Source of the DNA: Gemmatimonadota bacterium
GTDB taxonomy: Bacteria > Gemmatimonadota > Gemmatimonadetes > Gemmatimonadales > GWC2-71-9
Length of the DNA: 42,620 nucleotides
Assembly (NCBI GenBank): GCA_003246755.1
Contig: QKDC01000151.1
Location: forward strand, 1-42,620
Reading direction: 5' to 3'
In this document: one piece after another, positions 17,130 through 25,801 of the stretch
Position numbering within the stretch: the first letter of the stretch is position 1
Layout: every line of letters starts with the position of its first letter
Position numbers and translations under genes: made by a program
The notes under the pieces: generated by a model
What the model was told of the DNA's origin: nothing
Databases searched by the model: none
What the model saw: the letters and a program-made list of their open reading frames with translations, nothing else

Positions 17130-17177
17130 GCCATGGCCACCCCTGCTCGTGGCCATCACAATCTTCCTGGAGTTCCC

Positions 17178-17510
17178 ATGGCCGGTAGCGACCTCTTCAC
17201 CGGATCCCTCGACATCCTGATTCTCAAGTCGCTCAACTGGGGCCCTCTCCACGGTTATGCCATCGGCAAGTGGATTCGGCAATGGACGACGGAGGTGCTG
17301 CCGGTGCAAGAAGGGGCTCTGTATCCGGCGTTGCATCGAATGGAGCGCAAGGGGCTCCTCGAGGAGGAGTGGGGCGTGACCGAAACCAACCGGGAGGCCA
17401 AGTTCTATCGTCTCACTCGGGAGGGACGGAAGCAGCTGAAGACCGACGTGATCAGATGGAAGACCTATGCACAGGTGATGTCCAGAGCGCTCGCCGCGGC
17501 GCAGCCCTAG
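17178..17510 (+). CDS. PadR family transcriptional regulator
   Basis: Winged-helix repressor, 110 residues. The start is placed at ATG 17178, with GGAG 5 bases upstream and downstream of the predicted transcription start. The protein then begins SDLFTGSLDILILKSL, the standard PadR opening. The motif GPLHGYAIGKWI is the start of the wing-helix domain, EGALYPALHRMERKGLL is the recognition helix region, and KFYRLTREGRKQL is the wing. The C-terminal dimer helix is short, as in the subgroup linked to ADOP permeases. The permease gene follows after 8 bases, so PadR probably controls itself and the permease in response to an unknown ligand. Confidence 0.93.
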   Translation: MAGSDLFTGSLDILILKSLNWGPLHGYAIGKWIRQWTTEVLPVQEGALYPALHRMERKGLLEEEWGVTETNREAKFYRLTREGRKQLKTDVIRWKTYAQVMSRALAAAQP

Positions 17511-17518
17511 GAGGCCCG

Positions 17519-20164
17519 ATGAGTCGGAGATTCCGCTTTGGCCCGAGGGCCAAGGACATAGACGCCGACGTACGCCGAGAGATAGAGGCTCACCTCGAGC
17601 AGCGGGCAAAGGAATTCGAACGTGAGGGGATGAGCCTGGAGCAAGCTCGGAACGCTGCCCTCACCGCGTTTGGCGATCGGGAGGAGATCGAAGCCAAGGT
17701 GCGGGCGTTGCGCGACACGACGGTCAGGCAGCAGCGTCGTCGTCTCTGGTTCGACGATATCCGACTCGATACGCGCATGGCTCTCAGAAGTCTCCTGAAG
17801 AGTCCCACCTTCACCGTGGTCGCCCTGCTCACCCTCGGGCTCGGTATTGGGGCGAACACCGCAGTCTTCAGCGTCCTCCGTTCGGTCATTCTCCGACCGC
17901 TTCCATACCCCGATTCGGATCGGCTGGTACAGATCTGGACCGACCATCGTGCTCGCGGTCGTGCGGAACCCGAGTGGCTCACTCCGCCGCAATACGAGGC
18001 CTATGTGAGCCAGAACCGCACCTTCGAGTTCGTGGCGGGATACCAGGGCTGGGGGCCGAATCTGACGGGAGAAGGGAATCCCGAGGCGATCGCCGGCGGT
18101 GCGGTCAGCGCGGACTTCCTCAACGTGCTCGGAGTCCCACCGGCCTTGGGGAGGGGCTTCCTCCCGTCAGACGACGATCCCAACGCGGAGCAGGTCGTCA
18201 TCCTGAGCGATGCTCTCTGGAAGCGACGCTTCAACGCCGATCCCAAGATTCTCGAAGCGGGCATTCAGCTCAACGGCGAAATCTGGACCGTGATCGGTGT
18301 CATGCCGGAGTCATTCCACCCTCCGCAACAGTGGGAAATTCTGCGAACCCTCCGGCTTCCATCACCCAACCCCTGTGGTCACGGTTGCATTGTGATGCAG
18401 GCGATTGGTCGACTCCAACCTGGTGTCACGGTTGCCCAGGCCCAGGTGGATCTCCAGGCAATTACCGAGAGGATGACGGCAGAGGCCCCTCAGGAATATG
18501 AAGGTGTGGGCTCGTGGCTGGTTCCATTGCACGATCAGGTAACCGGACCGGTCCGTCCTGCACTCTTTGCGCTCTTTGGGGCCGTCCTCTTCGTCATGCT
18601 TCTCGCGTGTGTCAATCTCGCGAGCCTGATGCTCGTGCGCGCGGGTTCGCGAGGACGGGAGTTCGGGCTTCGCGCGGCGCTCGGTGCCGGTCGGGGACGG
18701 ATTGTGCGGCAGCTGTTGACGGAGAGCCTCGTCCTGGCGGTCATGGGAGGCCTCGTTGGACTCATGATGGGTTGGATCGGTACGCGGGTTCTCGCCAGGA
18801 TGATTCCTTCAGGTATCCAATCCGTCCAACAGATCCGGCCAGACGGAATAGTGGTCGCGTTCACCGTTGGGCTCGCCCTCCTCGCGGGGGTGGTCTTCGG
18901 TATTGTCCCGGCTCTCCAGACGGCACGTGCCGACCTCATGGGGGTCCTGCGCACTGCCCACGCCCAGGGGAGCCGACGGCTTGGAGTTCTCAGGCGGGGG
19001 CTGGTCGCCGCGGAACTCGCGATCGCTCTTGTCCTCCTCGTTGGTGCCGGACTCTTGCTTCGTACCTTCCTGTCGCTTCAGCAGACGGATCTCGGCTTCC
19101 GCACCGATGGAATCGTCACCGCAGGGATCTTCTTTACCCCGGCCCGGTACCAGGTAATCGAACGCGTCGATGGGGCCCTCGACGACCTGTTGCAGGGTCT
19201 TCGGGCTCACCCATCGGTCAGTGCGGTGGAAGTTGCGGATATCCCACCCCTCGCCCCCGGCGGGGATCAGGACATGACCTTATTGGCGGATGGTCTCCTT
19301 CCGCCTGATGGCCAGCGACCTTCGGGGATCTGGTTCCGCCGGGTATCCCATGGCTATCTGTCGCTGCTTGGGGTACAACTGCTGGAAGGCCGCCTGTTCG
19401 GGCCCGAAGATCGAATGGGGACGGAGCGGGTGGCCGTCATCACGCGCGAGACCGCCCGCCGACTGTGGCCCACTCAAGACGCCGTGGGGAGGTTCGCCAC
19501 GACCAGTACCGACCCTGAGGCGACACGGGTGCGGATCATTGGGGTGATTGGCGATCTACGTCACGATGGACCGATGGTCCCCATCAAACCGCAGGTCTTC
19601 CTCTCTCTCGAGCAGTTCCGAACCCGCGGCGCGACGCTGCTCCTCACACCGGAGAATGATCGTGGCGCCGCCATTGGGGCGCTCCGTTCAACGCTTAACG
19701 AGATCGATGCTGACATGCCTCTCGTGGGGATCACCTCCCTCGACGAGCGATACGCCGCAGCGACCCAATTGCCCCGTTACTTCGCGACCATCCTGAGTGC
19801 CTTCGCGGCCGCCGCGCTTCTGCTCTCGGTGATAGGCGTCTACGGAATGATGGCGTATTCGGTGAGTCAGCGACGTCAGGAAATTGGAGTACGACTGGCG
19901 CTGGGGGCACGACCAGAAGGAGTGCTCACCCTGATCATGGGTGAGGGCGCTCGACTCGCCCTCCTCGGACTGGGTGCGGGAATTGTGCTTGCGGCACTCA
20001 GCACTCGGCTCTTGCAGGCCAACCTGTATGGGGTAGGGAAGTTCGATGTTCCAACGTTCGCCGTGGTCTCTCTGATCCTGGTCGCCTCGGCCCTTCTCGC
20101 CTGCTGGATTCCCGCCCGGCGGGCGGGTGCCGTGGATCCAGTCATCGCACTGCGGGAGGAGTAG
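17519..20164 (+). CDS. ADOP-type ABC transporter permease with N-terminal prefix domain
   Basis: Membrane protein of 881 residues of the MacB/FtsX-like duplicated permease family. ATG 17519 is chosen because GGAGG overlaps the PadR stop just upstream. A longer frame from 17270 would run through padR. Residues 1-75 form a helical prefix (DIDADVRREIEAHLEQRAKE), seen in ADOP permeases linked to PadR. Two half-units follow, each with a membrane anchor, a MacB periplasmic core and an FtsX domain. The first anchor is FTVVALLTLGLGIGANTAVFSV; FtsX motifs are ACVNLASLMLVRAGSRGREF and YSVSQRRQEIGVRLALGA. No ATPase is adjacent, typical of these orphan permeases. The role may be efflux or lipoprotein-type mechanotransmission; the substrate is unknown. 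Confidence 0.9.
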   Translation: MSRRFRFGPRAKDIDADVRREIEAHLEQRAKEFEREGMSLEQARNAALTAFGDREEIEAKVRALRDTTVRQQRRRLWFDDIRLDTRMALRSLLKSPTFTVVALLTLGLGIGANTAVFSVLRSVILRPLPYPDSDRLVQIWTDHRARGRAEPEWLTPPQYEAYVSQNRTFEFVAGYQGWGPNLTGEGNPEAIAGGAVSADFLNVLGVPPALGRGFLPSDDDPNAEQVVILSDALWKRRFNADPKILEAGIQLNGEIWTVIGVMPESFHPPQQWEILRTLRLPSPNPCGHGCIVMQAIGRLQPGVTVAQAQVDLQAITERMTAEAPQEYEGVGSWLVPLHDQVTGPVRPALFALFGAVLFVMLLACVNLASLMLVRAGSRGREFGLRAALGAGRGRIVRQLLTESLVLAVMGGLVGLMMGWIGTRVLARMIPSGIQSVQQIRPDGIVVAFTVGLALLAGVVFGIVPALQTARADLMGVLRTAHAQGSRRLGVLRRGLVAAELAIALVLLVGAGLLLRTFLSLQQTDLGFRTDGIVTAGIFFTPARYQVIERVDGALDDLLQGLRAHPSVSAVEVADIPPLAPGGDQDMTLLADGLLPPDGQRPSGIWFRRVSHGYLSLLGVQLLEGRLFGPEDRMGTERVAVITRETARRLWPTQDAVGRFATTSTDPEATRVRIIGVIGDLRHDGPMVPIKPQVFLSLEQFRTRGATLLLTPENDRGAAIGALRSTLNEIDADMPLVGITSLDERYAAATQLPRYFATILSAFAAAALLLSVIGVYGMMAYSVSQRRQEIGVRLALGARPEGVLTLIMGEGARLALLGLGAGIVLAALSTRLLQANLYGVGKFDVPTFAVVSLILVASALLACWIPARRAGAVDPVIALREE

Positions 20165-20166
20165 CG

Positions 20167-22572
20167 CTACTGCTCGTTGAGTGATTGGAGCGGGCTGACC
20201 CGCGTCGCTCGCCGAGCCGGGACGGCCATGGCGAGCAGAGCCACAGCGCAGAGCAGGACGGCAACCACCGCGAGGACCGCGGGATCGGTTGGCGCTACTC
20301 CGAACAGCATGCTTCTCAGGAGACGTGTGCTCAAGAGGGCTCCGGCCAATCCCATGCCGATTCCGAGGAGGACCGGGCCCCCTCCCGACCGCATCAACCA
20401 CTCGAGAATGTCCCGCCGGGAGGCACCGAAGGCCATTCGAATGCCGATCTCTCGGGTGCGCATCCCCACAAGATAGGAGGTCACACCGTACACTCCCACG
20501 GCGGCGAGGAGGAGGGCCAGGACCGCGAAGAGGCCGAAGAGTGTCGAGTGAAACCGGGGTGTGGCCAGGGAACGCTCGACGACTGCTTCCATCGTACTCT
20601 CGCTGGTGACCGGCAGATCTGGTGCTGCACGCCAGATGCTTTGACGGATGGTGTTCAGGCTGACTGAACCGTGGGTTCGCACCATCACATGCATGGAGGC
20701 TGGCCAAGTGTCCTGAGCGAATGGGACGTAGGCTTCAACCCGCGGCGCTCGGGACAAGGAGTTCTGATGGACGTCGGCAACGACGCCGACGACGGTGAAC
20801 CACAACGACCCGTCGTCCCAACTCACCTCTCGCCCCACCGCGTTCTCGCCCGGCCACATGGCCTTCGCCATGGCCTCGTTGACCAATCCGACTGGGGCGG
20901 CATCAGATCGATCGGTCTCCTCGAGGTATCTGCCCGCCTGCAGGTTGATCCGCATGGTCGAGAAGTAGTCCGGAGTCACGATCCGGTAGCTCACGAGGAG
21001 GGGGCGCTTGTCATCGGGCACCGGGGATCCATCAGGTGAGATACCGACGCCCATGTTCCCTGGGGTCATCGGTCTGACCTGGATGGCGCCAACATTCTCG
21101 ACACCAGCGATGGAAGCAATTGATGCCTCGACCGAAGTGAGGAGCAATCGACGATCCTCTTCCGTCGGGTACCGGTCCGGGGATGGTGTCACGGTGAGGG
21201 TGATGAGGTCGTGTTGATCAAAGCCCGGGTCGACCCGACCAAGCGAGGCCAGGCTCTTGAGGAAGAGTCCCGCCGAGGATACGAGGATGAGACACAGCGC
21301 GAATTCTGCCCCGACCAAGATCCGATTGAGTTGGAGGCGATGCTGACCGCCGGTAGTGGTGCGCGTGGCCTCACGGGCCTCGCGGCCCGTCGCTTGTCCC
21401 GAGCGGAGAGTGGGAAGCAGGCCAAACAGCACCACCGCTGCCAGGGAGACCAGGAGCGTGAAACCAAGCACTGTGCCATCGAGGGTAATGGCCTCGGTGC
21501 GGACGATCGATGCGGGGAGAATCGACAGCAGGACAGGAATCACCAGGAATGCCGCGGTCGCTCCGAGCACACCACCACCCAGTCCGATCAGGAGGCTTTC
21601 GGAGACGAGCAATCGGATGATGCGCCATCGATCGGCGCCTAGAGCCCGGCGAATCGCCAATTCGGATTCCCGGGAGGCCAGTCGTGCAAGCATCAGGTTG
21701 GCGATGTTCACGCACCCGATGACGAGGACCATGAGAACCGCAACGAGGAGGAGCCAGAGGGCCCGATCTACGCCACCGACTCTCCAGTCATGTTCCCCAA
21801 CCACTCGTGCGCTCTCAGCCTCATCGGGGTGGATGTACCCCTGCTCGTCTGAGGCCGCGAGGCGCGCGAGAATCGGTTGAAGTTCGCTGGTCGCCGCCTG
21901 GATCGTTCGACCCGCCGACAACCTTGCCACGAGGAGATACTGGGCCATGTCCGTGTACTCATGGCTCCCCGGCTCGATGGCAATTGGCACGAGGACATCT
22001 GAGTCCCATTCGAAGGGCCGATAGTCGGGTGGTGTGATTCCGACGATCGTACGCGCTGACCGACCTACGCCTCCGAGTGGCAGGGTACGACCGATGATGT
22101 CTGGGTCTCCTCCAAAGCGGCGCTGCCACAGCCGGTGGCTCAGGATGGCGACCGGAGGTGCTCCTGACCGCGAATCAGCCTCATCGAACGGGCGTCCGGC
22201 TACCGGTGGGACGCCGAACACAGAGAAATGTTGCGCTCCGACTATCGTGGCGGGGACGAGTTCAGGCGTGCCAATACCCGTCAAGGTGAGGCTTGTCGGA
22301 GAAGCGCCTGCGAGGGCGTCGTAGGTCTTGGCCTGACGAGTGATCCCATCGATCTGACGTGCAGTGAGTGATTCGCCACTCCACACCCGCACGATCTTGT
22401 CCGAGTCGGGGAAGGGGAGTGGGCGAAGCAAGACGCCGTTCACCACTGAGAACATTGCGGAGTTCGCGCCAATGCAGAGGGCGAGAGTCCCCAACGCTAC
22501 GAACGTGAAGGTCGGTGTTCGGCGAAGCCCTCGCAGCGCGTAACGAAGATCTGAGAGAATGAGGCGGATCAT
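20167..22572 (-). CDS. ADOP-type ABC transporter permease without prefix domain
   Basis: A second duplicated MacB/FtsX permease, 801 residues, convergent with the first. It begins directly at the first membrane anchor (RRTPTFTFVALGTLALCIGANS) and lacks the helical prefix of its neighbour. Two MacB-core plus FtsX units are recognisable, with GCVNIANLMLARLASRESEL and MRTREIGIRMAFGASRRDIL as the two cytoplasmic loop motifs. No ATPase or regulator is adjacent on this strand; the M23/SH3 gene lies 69 bases upstream in the same orientation. The stop codon and that of the first permease lie in a 12-bp palindrome at 20160-20171. The two are paralogues but clearly diverged. Confidence 0.9.
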   Translation of the reverse strand: MIRLILSDLRYALRGLRRTPTFTFVALGTLALCIGANSAMFSVVNGVLLRPLPFPDSDKIVRVWSGESLTARQIDGITRQAKTYDALAGASPTSLTLTGIGTPELVPATIVGAQHFSVFGVPPVAGRPFDEADSRSGAPPVAILSHRLWQRRFGGDPDIIGRTLPLGGVGRSARTIVGITPPDYRPFEWDSDVLVPIAIEPGSHEYTDMAQYLLVARLSAGRTIQAATSELQPILARLAASDEQGYIHPDEAESARVVGEHDWRVGGVDRALWLLLVAVLMVLVIGCVNIANLMLARLASRESELAIRRALGADRWRIIRLLVSESLLIGLGGGVLGATAAFLVIPVLLSILPASIVRTEAITLDGTVLGFTLLVSLAAVVLFGLLPTLRSGQATGREAREATRTTTGGQHRLQLNRILVGAEFALCLILVSSAGLFLKSLASLGRVDPGFDQHDLITLTVTPSPDRYPTEEDRRLLLTSVEASIASIAGVENVGAIQVRPMTPGNMGVGISPDGSPVPDDKRPLLVSYRIVTPDYFSTMRINLQAGRYLEETDRSDAAPVGLVNEAMAKAMWPGENAVGREVSWDDGSLWFTVVGVVADVHQNSLSRAPRVEAYVPFAQDTWPASMHVMVRTHGSVSLNTIRQSIWRAAPDLPVTSESTMEAVVERSLATPRFHSTLFGLFAVLALLLAAVGVYGVTSYLVGMRTREIGIRMAFGASRRDILEWLMRSGGGPVLLGIGMGLAGALLSTRLLRSMLFGVAPTDPAVLAVVAVLLCAVALLAMAVPARRATRVSPLQSLNEQ

Positions 22573-22641
22573 GGGAGACCGATCGTGTTGGGAGCCAGTT
22601 CACGTGTGTTAGATGCGCCGTCCACGTCCTGGGTTGCGTAC

Positions 22642-23979
22642 CTACAACGGCAACCATCCCAGCTGACCTCGTGGTGTCCCGACGTAGAGATAGGAACCAA
22701 ATCGCCCATAGACAGGGAGCTCCTGCCCCCGGATGACCCGTGCCGTTTCCGGTGCGCCGCCGACCGGTCCACTGAGGAGTGGGGCTTCTTCCGCGACGAC
22801 CGTGGTCTCGATGGGCTGCTCGGCCGACTCCGTCACGCTGGCCGCGACAAACCCCCGGGTCCCGTCGGGCAGCGTGACACGGTACCAGGTGCCGGTGCCC
22901 CCTTCCACCCGCATCTGCGTGTGGAGAGGCAGTTCTGCGTCCGGTCGTCCGCGTACCGACGGTTGACTCCGAAGACGCGCGTCCGATCGACTTACCCGCA
23001 CCAGGCTGCCGATCACCGCCAGATCTCCGCTGAAACTGCCCGGATCCGTTGGAGGTTGGTAGAGCGCCGGGTAAGGATCGGAGGGCCCGACGCCACGCTC
23101 ATAGATCCCGAAGTGCAGATGAGGCCTGGTGGTTCGGGCATTGCCGGTGTTGCCCACGAGGCCGATGGTGTCACCTGCCTCGACGGTGCGGCCCCGCGTG
23201 ACGAGCCGAGCGTCTAGATGCGCGTAGTAATGCCGTCGGCCGAGTTCGTCCCGGAGCCATATCACCTTCCCACCCAATCGATTGTCGCGTGTACTCGTAA
23301 TGGTTCCCTTGGCCGCTGCCACGACGGGAGTCCCGCGGGGCGCGAAGATGTCCACTCCGTGATGATCGCGCCTCCCCCCGTCTCGCGAATCTCCAAACAC
23401 GCTCTGGATCGCCGTGGTATCTCTGCCCGACACTGGGAAAGCGAGTGTGGCGAAGGTCTGGACCGTCACGACGTATTGCCCACCGCGGAGGAGTTCGGGT
23501 TGAATGCGGAGGAGATAGTCCCCATTGCGACGGACGACATAGTCGAGGGTGGTGGACAAGCTATCGGCGCTCGAAACCAGGATCGGGCGACTCGCCGAAT
23601 CGCGTTTGAAGAAGAGGTCAAGGAACACGTGGTAGCTCGAGTCACCTTTCAGCTCGAAGCTGGTCGTGAGGCGTTGCCCCCGCTTGAGGTTCAGTCGGTA
23701 GCCCCGTGCGTGCGCGGCGCGGGGGTCGAGGTAGCTCACCTCTTCGTACGGGGCCCTCACTTCGACGGCCTCCTCGAGCACCCGTACCGATGCTTCGATC
23801 CAGTCTTTCCCCAGGGCGGTCTGGTCGAGACCGATCTGTTGTAGCCGCTCGACATATCGTTCATGAGGAGTCTCGGATCGCAGCATTTCAGCGATCCGCG
23901 TACCAGTACACCCCGTCGCCAGGAGGAGCGACGCCAATACGACAGGCAGGATGCGTCCGTTCGGCAGCGAGAAGTTCAG
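22642..23979 (-). CDS. M23 family metallopeptidase with C-terminal SH3 domains, probable lipoprotein
   Basis: Envelope peptidoglycan hydrolase of about 445 residues. The frame is open back to ATG 24120, but that extension looks non-coding. CTG at 23979 follows GGAGG by 5 bases and gives a lipoprotein signal (LASLLLATGC). TTG at 23997 is a second possibility, so the start is uncertain. After a beta domain that resembles a pre-peptidase/carbohydrate-binding fold (YRLNLKRGQRL to GGQYVVTVQTF), the M23 domain has HHGVDIFAP (zinc His and Asp), YYAHLDA and RPHLHFGIY (H-x-H). Two SH3-like segments follow (VRVSRSDARLRSQPS, and a last one ending in GQLGWLPL) and should bind cell wall. It is the second M23 enzyme in the window. 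Confidence 0.88.
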   Translation of the reverse strand: MNFSLPNGRILPVVLASLLLATGCTGTRIAEMLRSETPHERYVERLQQIGLDQTALGKDWIEASVRVLEEAVEVRAPYEEVSYLDPRAAHARGYRLNLKRGQRLTTSFELKGDSSYHVFLDLFFKRDSASRPILVSSADSLSTTLDYVVRRNGDYLLRIQPELLRGGQYVVTVQTFATLAFPVSGRDTTAIQSVFGDSRDGGRRDHHGVDIFAPRGTPVVAAAKGTITSTRDNRLGGKVIWLRDELGRRHYYAHLDARLVTRGRTVEAGDTIGLVGNTGNARTTRPHLHFGIYERGVGPSDPYPALYQPPTDPGSFSGDLAVIGSLVRVSRSDARLRSQPSVRGRPDAELPLHTQMRVEGGTGTWYRVTLPDGTRGFVAASVTESAEQPIETTVVAEEAPLLSGPVGGAPETARVIRGQELPVYGRFGSYLYVGTPRGQLGWLPL

Positions 23980-24046
23980 CTCTTCCTCCGGTGACAAATG
24001 ACCATGAATGTCTCGTCTTGGAATAGTACGGTACTTCAGCCAGGTT

Positions 24047-24084
24047 TGTTGCCTGGAGCAGCCCGGCGATCTCCCGTGGCAACA
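24047..24084 (-). other. Inverted repeat in the leader of the M23/SH3 gene
   Basis: TGTTGCC (24047-24053) pairs with GGCAACA (24078-24084), and inside it GGAG can pair with CTCC. The result is an extended, interrupted stem about 50-70 bases upstream of the minus-strand M23 start. The gap 23980-24233 otherwise shows no gene. Confidence 0.3.
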
Positions 24085-24195
24085 TCGGCGTGTTGCGGCC
24101 CGTAGAGTAATCAAACCCAACTCTCACGGAGAAGTATGGTGCGAAGACGGCTCCTGCCCATCGGTCCCTTCCTTGCTGATGACATCCGTCTCGCG

Positions 24196-24219
24196 TACGA
24201 TCTCCGGTTCCAGATCGTA
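24196..24219 (+). other. Inverted repeat just upstream of the membrane-protein gene
   Basis: TACGATCT (24196-24203) and AGATCGTA (24212-24219) are perfect arms with an 8-base spacer, ending just before the ribosome binding site (GGGAGG) of the gene at 24234. It may be an operator or a leader hairpin. Confidence 0.4.
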
Positions 24220-24233
24220 TCGCCGGGAGGTCG

Positions 24234-24710
24234 ATGAACGTGCACGCCACTCCGCTCGACCTGGTGACCCTCATGAGGCGAGCGCTTTTCGCCATCCTGG
24301 CGTTTGCCATGGTGGGTACCGTCGTGGAGCTCGTGCTGCTGGAACACACCGAGGACGTCTGGCAGTGGATTCCGATCTTCCTCATCCTGCTCGCCATCCT
24401 GATACAGGTTTGGCTCGTGGTTTCTCCTAGTCGTTGGGGTGTGCTCGCCTTGCGTGGAGTCATGGCGGCCTTTCTCGCCGCCGGAACCCTGGGCCTCATT
24501 CTCCATTTCACCGGGAATGCCGAATTCGAATTGGAGATGTATCCTTCTCTGACTGGATTCGAACTCTTTCGCGAAGCCATCGGGGGCGCAACACCCACAT
24601 TGGCACCGGGCGTGATGCTACAGCTCGGGTTGCTTGGGTTGCTCTATACTTTTCGGCATCCCGAATTGAAGCGCGGCGCGGGAGACAAACCCTCAGCACG
24701 AGACGAGTGA
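24234..24710 (+). CDS. Four-helix membrane protein of unknown function
   Basis: The product has 158 residues with four hydrophobic segments (about 15-36, 43-63, 68-88 and 121-141). GGGAGG lies upstream of ATG 24234. The loop between helices 3 and 4 is acidic (GNAEFELEMYPS). The C-terminus is charged and cytoplasmic in character (RHPELKRGAGDKP). No family is recognised with confidence. The next gene starts 4 bases after its stop, so the two are cotranscribed. Confidence 0.75.
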   Translation: MNVHATPLDLVTLMRRALFAILAFAMVGTVVELVLLEHTEDVWQWIPIFLILLAILIQVWLVVSPSRWGVLALRGVMAAFLAAGTLGLILHFTGNAEFELEMYPSLTGFELFREAIGGATPTLAPGVMLQLGLLGLLYTFRHPELKRGAGDKPSARDE

Positions 24711-24714
24711 CGTA

Positions 24715-25365
24715 ATGACCCTACCCGAACGCATCCGAAACACCTGGGCCGGCCTGGGACTTGCCGCAGCGCTTGTAGTTCCTTCCGCTCTCGCCGCCCA
24801 AGTGGGAGCATCCCAAGGCGTGCTCGATCCGAATGTGGCCGGCGAGGCCGAAATGGCGGTCCTGCCGCACATGACCGCCGCACTCGCGAAGGGAATCGTG
24901 GCCGCGCGCCCGTTCCTGAGTACCGCTGCCTTCGGTGAACACTTGAGCAAGTCGCTGACAGCCGAACAACGAGCCGAGCTCTTCGTCAAGCTCTTTGTCG
25001 CCATCGACCTCAATACGGCGACTCGTGAAGAGATCCTGATGGTACCCGGGGTCGGGAACCGGATGCTTCGTGAATTCCTGGAATACCGGCCCTACCCGGC
25101 CTTGGCCAAGTTCCACCGCGAAATCGACAAGTACGTGGATGACGCCGAACTGGCACGATTGGAACAGTACGTGTTCGTGGCGATCGATCTCAACACAGCG
25201 ACTGACGACGCCATCCTGAGTATCCCAGGCGTCGGCAGCCGCATGTTGCGTGAGTTCAAGGAGTACAGGCCCTATAAGTCCATTGAACAATTCCGCCGCG
25301 AGATCGGGAAGTACGTCGACAAGAAAGAGCTGGCCCGACTCGAACGGTATGTGACGATCAAGTAG
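24715..25365 (+). CDS. Exported helix-hairpin-helix repeat protein (ComEA-like repeats)
   Basis: The product has 216 residues. A signal peptide (LAAALVVPSALAAQ) is followed by two closely similar units of about 60 residues, each starting AIDLNTAT, then a hairpin motif (VPGVGNRMLREF or IPGVGSRMLREF), EYRPY and a K-YVD-ELARLEQ/RYV end. A more diverged unit lies N-terminal to them (LDPNVAGEAEMAVLPHM). HhH units of this kind occur in ComEA, which binds incoming DNA, and in protein-protein modules, so export with three HhH units fits envelope DNA or protein binding. No other competence gene is near. The end overlaps the convergent SRPBCC gene by 8 bases. Confidence 0.82.
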   Translation: MTLPERIRNTWAGLGLAAALVVPSALAAQVGASQGVLDPNVAGEAEMAVLPHMTAALAKGIVAARPFLSTAAFGEHLSKSLTAEQRAELFVKLFVAIDLNTATREEILMVPGVGNRMLREFLEYRPYPALAKFHREIDKYVDDAELARLEQYVFVAIDLNTATDDAILSIPGVGSRMLREFKEYRPYKSIEQFRREIGKYVDKKELARLERYVTIK

Positions 25366-25801
25366 CGAACATCGTCTCCAATCGATTGAGGCAGCTGCCC
25401 CACCCCTGCTCGTGGGCTGCGGTTGCCTCTGCGTTGGGGAAGCGCTCGTGCGTGAGTACGACTTCGGTTGACCCTCCGAGGTCGTTGAACTCGACCGTCA
25501 CGAGCGTTTCCCCGACATCGTGGTCGCCCTCTTCCCACATCCAAGTGTAGGAAAGCCGACGAGGTGGGTCGATCTCCTTGTATGTCCCGGTCGCGGTGAA
25601 CTTCTTGTCGTCGGGCGCATGCATGTGAATGCGGTAGCGACCACCCACGCGAAGATCCACCTCGGCTGAGGTCACCGTGACCCCTTCCGGGGCCGACCAC
25701 CGCTCGAGGTGTCTTGGCTGGGTCCAGGCCTCGAAAACGGTTTGCCGGCTGGCCCGCAGGACTCGAGAAATGGTCAAGGCCGTCTTTGTTTGGGTGTTCA
25801 T
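25358..25801 (-). CDS. SRPBCC domain protein (AHSA1/CalC-like)
   Basis: The product has 147 residues, the normal length for a START/SRPBCC (Aha1 C-terminal-like) protein. The start at 25801 is supported by AGGAG about 8 bases upstream and by ATGA overlap with the ArsR gene. Landmarks are ISRVLRASRQTVFEAWTQPRHLERWS at the N-terminus, GGRYRIHMHAPDDKKF in the middle and HEQGWGSCLNRLETMF in the C-terminal helix. These proteins hold a hydrophobic cavity for small ligands. Pairing with an ArsR regulator is a common, mostly uncharacterised arrangement, and this protein may help sense or handle the ligand. Confidence 0.93.
   Translation of the reverse strand: MNTQTKTALTISRVLRASRQTVFEAWTQPRHLERWSAPEGVTVTSAEVDLRVGGRYRIHMHAPDDKKFTATGTYKEIDPPRRLSYTWMWEEGDHDVGETLVTVEFNDLGGSTEVVLTHERFPNAEATAAHEQGWGSCLNRLETMFAT

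Noticed and set aside
17133-17177. Upstream ATG for PadR
   Set aside because: It lies before the predicted transcription start, lacks a good ribosome binding site and adds residues not found in the family.
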